Below are positions 37,750 to 45,412 of a stretch of 54,598 nucleotides of DNA, in pieces. Position 1 is the first letter of the stretch; each line of letters begins with the position of its first letter. The stretch spans positions 1-54,598 of the forward strand of contig JAUZOQ010000009.1 in the NCBI GenBank assembly GCA_030706385.1, written 5' to 3'. The position numbers were made by a program, and so were the translations under genes. This DNA is from Bacteroidota bacterium (GTDB lineage Bacteria; Bacteroidota; Ignavibacteria; Palsa-1295). The notes beneath the pieces were generated by a model. It had not been told where the DNA came from. It ran no database searches and saw only the letters and a program-made list of their open reading frames with translations.

Positions 37750-38619
37750 CTACCCTCGTTCTACGAGCAGGACTCCGATAAGCGCTAGTACACCGCCGCC
37801 GAAAAGCTCCGGAGAGAGTACTACCTTTCCGATCATGAGAGCTATGACAGTCGTTAGTATTGGCTGAAGATTTTGGAAAATCGCTACCTTGCTTGTTTCT
37901 AATTTTCCGAGTGCATAATACCAGAGCACATAATTCACACACGATGCAAGGAGCCCAAGATAGACAAGCTCTATCCAAAGATTACCGGAGATCGTAGCAA
38001 CTTCCTTCAGTTCGAAATTTCCTAACCCAATTGGCAAGAAGAGCAATGTTCCAATGGTCATGTGCAGTGCGGTGACTCGAAGCGCTCCATACTTCGGCAC
38101 CAATGGCTTTCCTAAGAAGGTAAAGAGGGACCACGCTACGACGGCAACAAAGATCAAGAGATTGCCTTTTGTATTCGCTGAGTCAAGCGTTGCTCCATGC
38201 TCGAACATGATAATGGCAACTCCCAGAAAAGCGATCGCAATGCCCGAGGTCTTCTTCCAGTTCAGCTTCTCCCAATGAACCCGAAGCGCGAACAGAAAGA
38301 CGATAGCAGGCGTGAGAGCATACAGCAATGCGCTATTGGCAGGAGTTGTATACTTCAATCCTTCGAGATACAGAAACTGATTGATCGGAATATTCAGCAG
38401 ACCTAAGAACACGATGCGAATTCTATCTTTTTTCGTGATGCCGGCAAGCAAATTGAATCTTCGCTCCCGCATCATGACGAAGAGTAGTAAGGAAACCGAA
38501 GCAATCAATGCTCGGAACGTCAGGACCATCGAAGGAGAAAGGGTCTCGACAGCATCCTTGCCGACGATGTGCGTCATACTGGCAATGGTTTGCTGGATAA
38601 AAAGAAGAAAGTAGATCAA
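37750..38619 (-). CDS. EamA-family (DMT) transporter
   Basis: A 289-residue polytopic inner-membrane protein with about ten helices in two EamA repeats. The first repeat includes SPSMVLTFRALIASVSLLLF and YTTPANSALLYALTPAIVFL; the second AWSLFTFLGKPLVPKYGALR and NYVLWYYALGKLETSKVAIF. EamA proteins export amino acids or other metabolites; the substrate is not predictable. The only close start is TTG at 38619, overlapping the glycosyltransferase stop as TTGA, so it is translated by coupling. Confidence 0.85.
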   Translation of the reverse strand: MIYFLLFIQQTIASMTHIVGKDAVETLSPSMVLTFRALIASVSLLLFVMMRERRFNLLAGITKKDRIRIVFLGLLNIPINQFLYLEGLKYTTPANSALLYALTPAIVFLFALRVHWEKLNWKKTSGIAIAFLGVAIIMFEHGATLDSANTKGNLLIFVAVVAWSLFTFLGKPLVPKYGALRVTALHMTIGTLLFLPIGLGNFELKEVATISGNLWIELVYLGLLASCVNYVLWYYALGKLETSKVAIFQNLQPILTTVIALMIGKVVLSPELFGGGVLALIGVLLVERG

Positions 38620-39785
38620 GCGGATTTCCCTATTGTTTGGGAGGAGGATCGTTGTTGAAACATCAGCTTCTCTGATTCGGCTTCGAAGGTGAAGTTGTTA
38701 TAGGCATCGACGTATAACCTAGTTCTTAATTCAACTTCGCCTGCCATCGCTATAGCTAATCGACATGCTTTCAATAGATCGGCCGGTATTTGCGGATCGG
38801 CAAAGAGAATCCCTTCTTTATCCTTCAGCAGATCGAATACCTGTTTCAATGGGCTCGAGATTACCGGTAAGCCGGCCAGCATATACTCGAAGATTTTAGA
38901 AGGCAGAGCCAGTTGGTAGCTTCCCGAATGCGGTTCAATAAGTGAGACACCTATATCGGCAGAAGCGAGAACACCAATAACCTTTTCCGATTCGATCGAC
39001 GGATGAAAAAATACGCTTTCCTCAAGCTTATTCGTATTCACTTTTTCTTCCAGTTTTCCCTTCAGCAGACCATCTCCAATGATAACAAACGCGGCTTCGT
39101 TGCTAAGTTGGGGCATCAGATCAAGTATCAGGTCCAATCCCCTGTCTTGCTGGAGCCCGCCGATGTATACAAAAATCTTTTTCTTAAGTGGGATAGTGAA
39201 ACGATCGCGAAGATAGGTACTCTGCTTTAATTCTTCCTTCCCCGGAAAATTCCTGATGACTATGCTTGGCGGAAGGAAATTATGAATTGTGCGGATTGCA
39301 TTAGCATCATCGGGTGCAGTTACGATCACAAGATCGGTTCGCTTCAACCCATAGCTCTCCCATCTTCTCCAATACCATTTTTTTAGCGGATTATCGGCAA
39401 CCGAAGGCAACTCCGTATAGAGTTCGCGGGCATCATAGTAGAGTTGTCCTACTTTCCCTGCCGATCTGCTATGAGCAGCCGCACGAAGAGAGTAAAGGTC
39501 GCAGGCAAAAAGAATTTCCGTGCTTGTCGCTTTTTTGAGTTCGTCCGCGAGCAGCGAATCGTATTCCATAAACATCTTCCGCCCGCCGCGATGTTTGAGT
39601 GGCAGCTGCCGGGCAAATATATCTCCGATGGAATGGATATCCGCACGATTGGCTCCGGGAGTTGCAAAAACAATTTCTACTTCGTGATCATGCTGACGAA
39701 AAAAATGTGCAAAGTTCTTCAGCCGCCTATCGGTTTTCGGGTCACCAAGAAAGAGAAATCGTATGCGAGGTTTCGGAGCTAGCAT
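38616..39785 (-). CDS. Glycosyltransferase family 4 protein
   Basis: A 389-residue GT-B enzyme. The N-terminal half holds LFACDLYSLRAAAHSR, YDARELYTELPSV and DLVIVTAPDDANAI; the C-terminal half holds the nucleotide-sugar domain: FVYIGGLQQDRGLDLIL, FVIIGDGLLKGKLEE and the EX7E-like LPSKIFEYMLAGLPVISS. No signal or helix, so it works at the cytoplasmic face. It is between the FemAB-like and EamA genes in one run, likely in surface polysaccharide building. Confidence 0.85.
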   Translation of the reverse strand: MLAPKPRIRFLFLGDPKTDRRLKNFAHFFRQHDHEVEIVFATPGANRADIHSIGDIFARQLPLKHRGGRKMFMEYDSLLADELKKATSTEILFACDLYSLRAAAHSRSAGKVGQLYYDARELYTELPSVADNPLKKWYWRRWESYGLKRTDLVIVTAPDDANAIRTIHNFLPPSIVIRNFPGKEELKQSTYLRDRFTIPLKKKIFVYIGGLQQDRGLDLILDLMPQLSNEAAFVIIGDGLLKGKLEEKVNTNKLEESVFFHPSIESEKVIGVLASADIGVSLIEPHSGSYQLALPSKIFEYMLAGLPVISSPLKQVFDLLKDKEGILFADPQIPADLLKACRLAIAMAGEVELRTRLYVDAYNNFTFEAESEKLMFQQRSSSQTIGKSA

Positions 39786-39797
39786 TTAGGTATCGAT

Positions 39798-40766
39798 CTA
39801 CGCTCCATAGGATTTCCACATCGTCGATCGCAACACTCCGCGAGAGTCAAACTTCTCTTTGAATCGAATGAGCGATAGCGCCGGAGTCATAGGATTCGCA
39901 TCACTGGTATCCTGAGAGACTCCAATGTCGACGAAAGAATAGTTGTTCTCCTGCGACCACCGTGTCACCCTATCCATAAGAAGATAAATCGGTTTGTATT
40001 CATCGAAGGAATACCGCAGCATATGATAGAAGATGATCGCTACACGTGAATTCGCCAGAAATAGGAGCGAGCCTGCGACTGCCTCATTATTGATTCTTAC
40101 CAGAAATAATTTCATCAAGTCAGGCAAAAGTTCGTTGAGCTTGAGAAGCTCTTCGAGCGTATGAGTGGGCTTCGCATTGAATTTTGACTTGTTTTCTAAA
40201 AGGATCGGATAAAATTCTTTGAGCCCGCGCACCATATCATCTGTATTCACTTCCTCAATGGTAAGCTCCGGATGCTCCCTCAATACGCGGCGAATATGCT
40301 TTCGGGCCGTCGGCTGAAATCGTTCGAACGGAAAAACCCCGTCACGCATTTCGATCGCATGGGAGATATAATGGCGCTGATAGGAAAATCCATGGTAGAG
40401 CAGCGCAAAATCAAGATTCTGCGTTAGGATCGGTTGATAAATGACGGGAGCGCTCGTGAGATAGACTTCCTGAACATTCAATCCTCTGATGTAACTCTCA
40501 AAGCTGCGGACAATGGCCAGAGCCACATCGGCGCTGATATCACCTGTTACGAAAGAGCCATAGCTTGCGCCAAGCGGCGAATCATAAATCCTGCCATTTT
40601 CTCTGAAACCACCGGCAAGAACGGCGACCAATTTCTTCCCCTCATAGAAGAGCATATGGTGAAACTGGAATCGCCCTTCATGGTGATAAGCAAGGAATTG
40701 CTGCGTATGGAATACAGTCCCGTTCATCGAGTTTTTCACAAAGGAATCCCAGGCATTCTTATGCAA
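39798..40766 (-). CDS. FemAB/GNAT-like aminoacyl- or acyltransferase
   Basis: At least 322 residues: SMNGTVFHTQQFLAYHHEG (like the FemAB N-terminus), PLGASYGSFV, FERFQPTARKHIRRVLREHP, then NEAVAGSLLFLANSRVAIIF and VDIGVSQDTSDANPM. FemAB-type proteins with GNAT folds act on peptidoglycan or polysaccharide. The only codon near the start is TTG at 40766; the frame is open to 40874 without ATG or GTG, and the upstream part (EIHIEITTVPYEA) looks coding, so the true start may be upstream. It precedes the glycosyltransferase by 12 bases. Confidence 0.72.
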   Translation of the reverse strand: MHKNAWDSFVKNSMNGTVFHTQQFLAYHHEGRFQFHHMLFYEGKKLVAVLAGGFRENGRIYDSPLGASYGSFVTGDISADVALAIVRSFESYIRGLNVQEVYLTSAPVIYQPILTQNLDFALLYHGFSYQRHYISHAIEMRDGVFPFERFQPTARKHIRRVLREHPELTIEEVNTDDMVRGLKEFYPILLENKSKFNAKPTHTLEELLKLNELLPDLMKLFLVRINNEAVAGSLLFLANSRVAIIFYHMLRYSFDEYKPIYLLMDRVTRWSQENNYSFVDIGVSQDTSDANPMTPALSLIRFKEKFDSRGVLRSTMWKSYGA

Positions 40767-40960
40767 CGAGGCTTCGTACGGAACAGTCGTGATCTCTATA
40801 TGAATTTCGGGTGCGGGCAGAGTATGTTCTGAAATTATTGACGAGGCAAAACACCGAAGATGGGCGGGATAATTTCAGAATAATTCGTGACCTAATGAAG
40901 AATTAGATGAATTGCTTCAGCAATTTTGCAGTTGAATACCTGAGAGTATTCTTTTTTTCG

Positions 40961-40968
40961 TATTTTTG
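40961..40968 (+). promoter_or_regulatory. Candidate Bacteroidota -7 box (TATTTTTG)
   Basis: Fits TAnnTTTG, and lies six bases before the ATG at 40975. A small A/T-rich hairpin GAATAC/GTATTC (40934-40951) with a T run stands before it and could end upstream transcription. Confidence 0.42.
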
Positions 40969-40974
40969 CGCTCA

Positions 40975-41577
40975 ATGAAATTACAAACACGCACAATTCT
41001 TCAGTCTCGCCCAATTCTTAGCTTGTTCATTTTAGGAGTGGTGATTGCCGTATCAGGCTGCCTCACTGCCGAGCATAAAGAGGTCAGGCTTACCCTCAAC
41101 GCAGATGGAAAAAGCGGAACAGGCAAGATGACCTTCACCAATATCGTCTCCGAGCCTGATGATAGTTCTAAGGATAATTCCAAGGATGATTTCAACAACG
41201 CTCTCATTACGGAATACTACCAGGGCAGAAAAATGGAAGAATCGAACAAGGGAATGCGGAACGTGAAAAAACGCCTTTACCTTGACGGCGATGATCTCAT
41301 GGGCGAGGTAACCTTTGAGTTCGATGATATTACAAAACTGGGTTTCTTCCGCTACAAAGGCGAGGGCCCCTATATGTACTATACGATCAGCGATGGCTAT
41401 TTCACCAGCGGCCAGTTCGAAGCAACGAACGGAACGTACGGAGATGAAAAGACCATGCCCGTAATATTCTGGGATGCGACAGCGAGAGATTTCTATTTTA
41501 AGGTCGCCTTATCAACTCCGAATGTCGTCCATCATTCTCTTGCAAAGTTCTACAAGGATTGGGCGAAAAAGCAATAG
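40975..41577 (+). CDS. Hypothetical lipoprotein, 200 residues
   Basis: ATG 40975 opens a lipoprotein signal, lipobox VSGC (IAVSGCLTAEHKEVRL). The mature protein is beta-rich and charged, with LTLNADGKSGTGKMTFTN, a Ser/Asp/Lys linker (DDSSKDNSKDDF) and ending HHSLAKFYKDWAKKQ. The stretch after the lipobox (EHKEVRLTLNADGKSG) resembles an N-terminal strand of unknown families. Function unknown. It stands alone on the plus strand and converges on the BadF-like gene. Confidence 0.68.
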   Translation: MKLQTRTILQSRPILSLFILGVVIAVSGCLTAEHKEVRLTLNADGKSGTGKMTFTNIVSEPDDSSKDNSKDDFNNALITEYYQGRKMEESNKGMRNVKKRLYLDGDDLMGEVTFEFDDITKLGFFRYKGEGPYMYYTISDGYFTSGQFEATNGTYGDEKTMPVIFWDATARDFYFKVALSTPNVVHHSLAKFYKDWAKKQ

Positions 41578-41594
41578 TCATCTTCTCATTTACG

Positions 41595-42506
41595 TCAGAG
41601 CTGCATACTGACCTCTAACGCTTTCTGTAGGACTGCTTCTTCGCTTAGTACTCTGCATTGAAGTCCGCGTTTTCTACAATCTTCCGCGATCGCACCGGCA
41701 ATCTCAGGATGACGTGCGATCGTGCCATGCAAAGTGACGGTGGGATTACATTCTTCCTTCACTTTCGCAAAAAGTGTAAAGAGAATAGCTTTCAGAGCAT
41801 TGATCGCCTCTTCAATGATGGATTTTGCAGCAAGGTCCTTATCCGAGTATTCGAAGACTAACTGTGCAAAATCCTGGGGATGCAATTCATTCTGATATAG
41901 CATCCTTCGTATTGCAGCGAAATCCGAACCGCATTTCGTTTGCAAAACTTCCTCAACTCGTATAAATAACTCGCCCTGATTCTCATTTGCATCCGAAGCC
42001 TTGCAATACTGCTTTAAAGCCTGAAGGCCAATCCAGTAACCGCTGCCTTCATCTCCGAGTAAGCGTCCCCAGCCACCAACCTTCACGATATCTCCGTTTT
42101 TCTTCCGGGCAATAGCAACGCTTCCTGTTCCGGCAATCAGCACCATTCCGGATTCGTCGTTGGGATAAGCAGTCTTGAGTGCGAAAGAGGAATCACTCTC
42201 AATATGAATTTTCAGATCCTGAAGTTGCATGTGATCGCGCAACGCAGATATGAACTCGGCATTGGCAACCTGATTGCTTGCACCGGAAAGTGAAATGCAT
42301 ATTGAACGGCAGGAAGTAACGTCATCACCCAGAATATCTCGGAGGCACTTCGACAATTCTTTCGCCGATTCCTGAATGCCAAGATCTGTGTATTTCAGAT
42401 TCTGTGCAAATACATGAGTGCTTGGTTCGCCATTCTTCCGAGCAACAATGAACCGGCTCGTCGAACCTCCCCCATCGAATCCGACGAATATGGAATCACT
42501 TGTCAT
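41595..42506 (-). CDS. BadF/BadG/BcrA-type ATPase, N-acetylglucosamine-kinase-like
   Basis: A 303-residue ASKHA-fold kinase: FVGFDGGGSTSRFIVA (phosphate-1 loop), VLIAGTGSVAIARKKNG and GGWGRLLGDEGSGYWIGL (adenosine and phosphate-2 motifs). The pattern fits the N-acetylglucosamine kinase-like members of the BadF family rather than CoA dehydratase activators, as no cysteine cluster is seen. It would phosphorylate amino sugar, perhaps from cell-wall recycling. Three starts are possible (42530 TTG, 42518 and 42506 ATG); 42506 is taken as it matches the usual opening. It follows rqcH. Confidence 0.82.
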   Translation of the reverse strand: MTSDSIFVGFDGGGSTSRFIVARKNGEPSTHVFAQNLKYTDLGIQESAKELSKCLRDILGDDVTSCRSICISLSGASNQVANAEFISALRDHMQLQDLKIHIESDSSFALKTAYPNDESGMVLIAGTGSVAIARKKNGDIVKVGGWGRLLGDEGSGYWIGLQALKQYCKASDANENQGELFIRVEEVLQTKCGSDFAAIRRMLYQNELHPQDFAQLVFEYSDKDLAAKSIIEEAINALKAILFTLFAKVKEECNPTVTLHGTIARHPEIAGAIAEDCRKRGLQCRVLSEEAVLQKALEVSMQL

Positions 42507-42537
42507 TATCTGGTTCATTCCTTTCTGCAATATGATC

Positions 42538-44064
42538 TCATTCGGGAATTCTAGGAGTTACCATAATAACCTCTTCCCTTTCGACCATCACTGCTCCCGG
42601 TGCTGCGCCTTTCGGCTTTCGAACGAATTTCCTTCGTGTGTAGGCAACAGGAGCATGTTTCTGAGTCTTTGCATCGCTAAAAAATGCAGCGATCTCCGCT
42701 GCTTGCTCTATGGCCTCTTTCGGTACTTGCTTCAAGTTCTTGGTCTGAAGTACAACATGTGATCCTGGAACATGGCGGGCATGCAACCAAATATCTTCCT
42801 TCTTTGCCACATGCATCGTCAAGTCATCATTATGCTTTGCGTTCTTCCCAACGAGTACTCGGAACCCACCGGCTACGATGAATTGTCTAAACTTCGAAAG
42901 CGGATCGGCTTCTGTAAGGTCTTCGGAATTATGACTGAGCACAAATCCGTGCGAGGCAATCTCTTTTTCAAGAGATTCGATCTCTCCGATCTGGATAGAT
43001 GTCTCTAACCGCTGCTGGAAATCTTCCAAGATAGCTTTCTCATTGTTGAGCTTGGCCCGCTTGACCTGCAATTCCTTCTGCATATCCCTGGCGCGACGAG
43101 CTTTTTCATAATATCGTTTTGCATTATCGAAGGGCGAAAGCGCCGGGTCAAGACTTGCAGCTATTTTCTTTCCAGAGATCTCTAGTTCGAATTCCGCACT
43201 TCCCCTCTGCATTTCATGCGCTTGCGACTGAATAGCATCGGCAATCGCGTTGTATCTATCAGCCCTCTCCGAATTCTCGATACCACTCGAAGCATCTGCG
43301 ATCGCCTTCTCCGTCCTTGCCAGCGCACTGCGAAGTTTTTCGGTGAGAGAATCCTTCTTCCCTTTATACGCCGATTCTTTCATTCGCGTACGTACTATGA
43401 AATCGATCGCCTCACTAATACTCGTGTATTTCTTGGGCGTGCCCTTCAGTGTCTGTAAGGGAATCGGTGAGAGGAGCAAGCCCTTCGGCGTGGTATAGAA
43501 GAAAGCCTCTTTCGACGCTCGCAATTTGTTATCGAAACTTGCGCATTCACGCTCAAGGTCATACGTACCGATTTTTTCAAGTTCAGAGCGCAGTTCCGCT
43601 TCAAGCCATTTACCAAGCATTGGCAATTGGCGTTGAATCGGATTTTCGCTATTGGTCCCCTGCGCGGAGGCCTTCGGCGGTAACTCTTTTTTGAACGATG
43701 AAAGTAGACGGCCATCTTCCTGCAAAATAGCATTCGGACTATTGTAGAACCGCAACTGGAGCAGTTTCTTGCCAAATACCATCGATACAATTTTGTCAGT
43801 CTTTGGAATCGTAACCGATGTTAACACTTCTCCTTCCAACTCTTTAAAGAAGGACATGACATTACGCTTCGGTTCGCGGGCGGAGGTGTTTGCGATATAC
43901 AACGTCGTATGTGCAGGCTGAAGCGCTGCCACGATCTCACCTCGATCGAACTCCATTCTCAGCTCACCAGGACGAATAGAATACGCGCGGAGGAATTCTC
44001 CGCCGATCAATTTCGCGCGGATTTCTTCGCAGACTTCATGCAATATGTAATAATTCGAGATCAA
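42538..44064 (-). CDS. rqcH: Rqc2/RqcH homolog (NFACT family)
   Basis: A 508-residue protein. Residues 1-230 are NFACT-N (KLIGGEFLRAYSIRPGELRM, ELEGEVLTSVTIPKTDKIV); a long coiled coil (RARDMQKELQVKRAKLNNEK) leads to NFACT-R: RVLVGKNAKHNDDLTMHVAK, DIWLHARHVPGSHVV. RqcH binds stalled 50S subunits and adds alanine tails using tRNA-Ala. The DR pair needed for tailing in Bacillus is D90-K91 here. The start is TTG at 44064, directly after an in-frame TAA. It is head to head with a tRNA-Ala gene 71 bases away. Confidence 0.88.
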   Translation of the reverse strand: MISNYYILHEVCEEIRAKLIGGEFLRAYSIRPGELRMEFDRGEIVAALQPAHTTLYIANTSAREPKRNVMSFFKELEGEVLTSVTIPKTDKIVSMVFGKKLLQLRFYNSPNAILQEDGRLLSSFKKELPPKASAQGTNSENPIQRQLPMLGKWLEAELRSELEKIGTYDLERECASFDNKLRASKEAFFYTTPKGLLLSPIPLQTLKGTPKKYTSISEAIDFIVRTRMKESAYKGKKDSLTEKLRSALARTEKAIADASSGIENSERADRYNAIADAIQSQAHEMQRGSAEFELEISGKKIAASLDPALSPFDNAKRYYEKARRARDMQKELQVKRAKLNNEKAILEDFQQRLETSIQIGEIESLEKEIASHGFVLSHNSEDLTEADPLSKFRQFIVAGGFRVLVGKNAKHNDDLTMHVAKKEDIWLHARHVPGSHVVLQTKNLKQVPKEAIEQAAEIAAFFSDAKTQKHAPVAYTRRKFVRKPKGAAPGAVMVEREEVIMVTPRIPE

Positions 44065-44135
44065 TTACTTGATAGCAGCGTCAAAGGAACTCTCAACATC
44101 GAATTCGCCTTATTCTGTTACTAAAATAAAAAAGA

Positions 44136-44208
44136 GGGCCTGTAGCTCATCTGGTAGAGCGCTACGTTCGCAATGTAGAGGCGAGGGGTTCGAGTCCCCT
44201 CAGGTCCA
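44136..44208 (+). tRNA. tRNA-Ala (anticodon CGC)
   Basis: A complete 73-base cloverleaf: acceptor GGGCCTG/CAGGTCC, D-arm GCTC/GAGC, anticodon stem CTACG/TGTAG with loop TTCGCAA (anticodon CGC, at 44169-44171), variable loop AGGCG, T-arm AGGGG/CCCCT with TTCGAGT. The G3:U70 pair in the acceptor is the alanine identity mark. CCA is not encoded. It is divergent from rqcH and next to the repeat-bounded element. Confidence 0.97.
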
Positions 44209-44231
44209 CAACACTCCTCCGGAGTGAATGC

Positions 44232-44735
44232 AAAATTAAAAATGTAAAATGTAAAATTTGGGTACAATTCATTATTCGGATGGAAATTGTGCCTCAAGAA
44301 TTTAAATTAAAAATGTAAAATGTAAATTTGGGATGTTATGGGTTATCCGGATAGGAAAATTGATATCCATGAGAGAACGTTTGATTTCGCTGTTAGAATT
44401 GTAGAGTTTTGCAGAACATTAGACAATATCCCAACGAACTGGGTACTTTCTAAGCAATTAGCTAAATCGGGAACATCAATTGGTGCAAATGTTGAAGAGG
44501 CACAAGGTGGACAAAGCAAACCTGATTTTATTGCCAAAATATCAATTGCCCTTAAAGAAAGTAGGGAGACAAATTATTGGTTACGTGTTATTAAGGAATC
44601 AAAGGGATCGGAAAGTGACGAACTTCTATACCTTATCCAGGAATCGTCTGAACTAATGAAAATATTAGCAGCAATACTTATAAAAGCCCGTTCCTAGCTT
44701 CCGCATTTCGTTTTACATTTTACATTTTTAATTTT
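44232..44735 (+). mobile_element. Repeat-bounded four-helix-bundle element
   Basis: A 25-base A/T-rich sequence at 44232-44256 is perfectly inverted at 44711-44735. A partial direct copy lies at 44304-44326, with ATTTGGG following both left copies. Between the repeats is one gene of the four-helix-bundle/23S intervening-sequence family. I recall such genes next to AAAATGTAAAATT-type repeats in other genomes, which suggests a small non-autonomous element. It lies directly before def, whose GTG start is 23 bases after the repeat. Confidence 0.55.
44338..44697 (+). CDS. Four-helix-bundle protein (23S rRNA IVS-type)
   Basis: A 119-residue all-helical protein. The family marks are FAVRIVEFCRTL, LSKQLAKSGTSIGANVEEAQ and ISIALKESRETNYWLRVI. 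Members are found as intervening sequences of rRNA genes and as singletons; their role is not known, though some bind nucleic acid. Start at ATG 44338, shortly after the second direct repeat. It is more AT-rich than its neighbours, suggesting a later arrival. Confidence 0.9.
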   Translation: MGYPDRKIDIHERTFDFAVRIVEFCRTLDNIPTNWVLSKQLAKSGTSIGANVEEAQGGQSKPDFIAKISIALKESRETNYWLRVIKESKGSESDELLYLIQESSELMKILAAILIKARS

Positions 44736-44757
44736 ACATTCTTACTTTTACATTCGA

Positions 44758-45324
44758 GTGTCATTCTTACCAATTTATACATTCGATCACCCTGTTCTTC
44801 GCAAGGAGACTAGCCCGATCACCGAGGATACGGAAGAATTGCAGAAACTGATCGCTGCAATGCAAAAGACGATGCATCATGCCGAGGGCATCGGACTTGC
44901 CGCAAATCAAGTCGGCAAATCCCTTGCGATGACGGTGATCGATATTTCGGAAACAAAGGGCAACGAACATATTTTGCCTCTGGTACTTATTAATCCTGTC
45001 ATTATTGGTACTCATGGAGAATCAGTATTCGAGGAAGGATGCCTGAGCCTGCCGGAAATCCGCGAAGATGTTGTTCGTCCGGAATCGATCGGGATTAAAT
45101 TCCTGAATGAAGATTTCAAGGAAGTAGAAATGGAAGCGGATAAACTGCTGGCAAGAGTAATGCAGCACGAAGTGGATCATCTTCATGGAAAATATTTTAT
45201 CGACTATCTCAGCCCTCTGAAACTCTCTTTCCTCAAGGGCAAGCTCAACAAGCTTCGTAAAGGTGAGGTCGAGACAGACTACCCGCTTGCTCCTCCGAGC
45301 GGGATGAAGAAAAAGAAGAAATAG
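44758..45324 (+). CDS. def: Peptide deformylase
   Basis: A 188-residue enzyme removing the formyl group from nascent proteins with a metal ion. All three motifs are present: GIGLAANQVG (motif 1), EGCLSLP (motif 2) and QHEVDHLHGKYF (motif 3, HEXXH). A lysine-rich tail (GMKKKKK) closes it. The start is GTG at 44758 with no clear ribosome site, 23 bases after the inverted repeat of the four-helix element, and the usual opening LPIYTFDHPVLR follows. The upstream element may have replaced its original 5' region. Confidence 0.95.
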   Translation: MSFLPIYTFDHPVLRKETSPITEDTEELQKLIAAMQKTMHHAEGIGLAANQVGKSLAMTVIDISETKGNEHILPLVLINPVIIGTHGESVFEEGCLSLPEIREDVVRPESIGIKFLNEDFKEVEMEADKLLARVMQHEVDHLHGKYFIDYLSPLKLSFLKGKLNKLRKGEVETDYPLAPPSGMKKKKK

Positions 45325-45412
45325 TAAACTTTGAACTTCAGCCGGAACCACGCCCAACCATTCTGAAAGCGAAGGATTCGATGAATAAAACTGAGGAGCC
45401 AGGAAGACTTCT

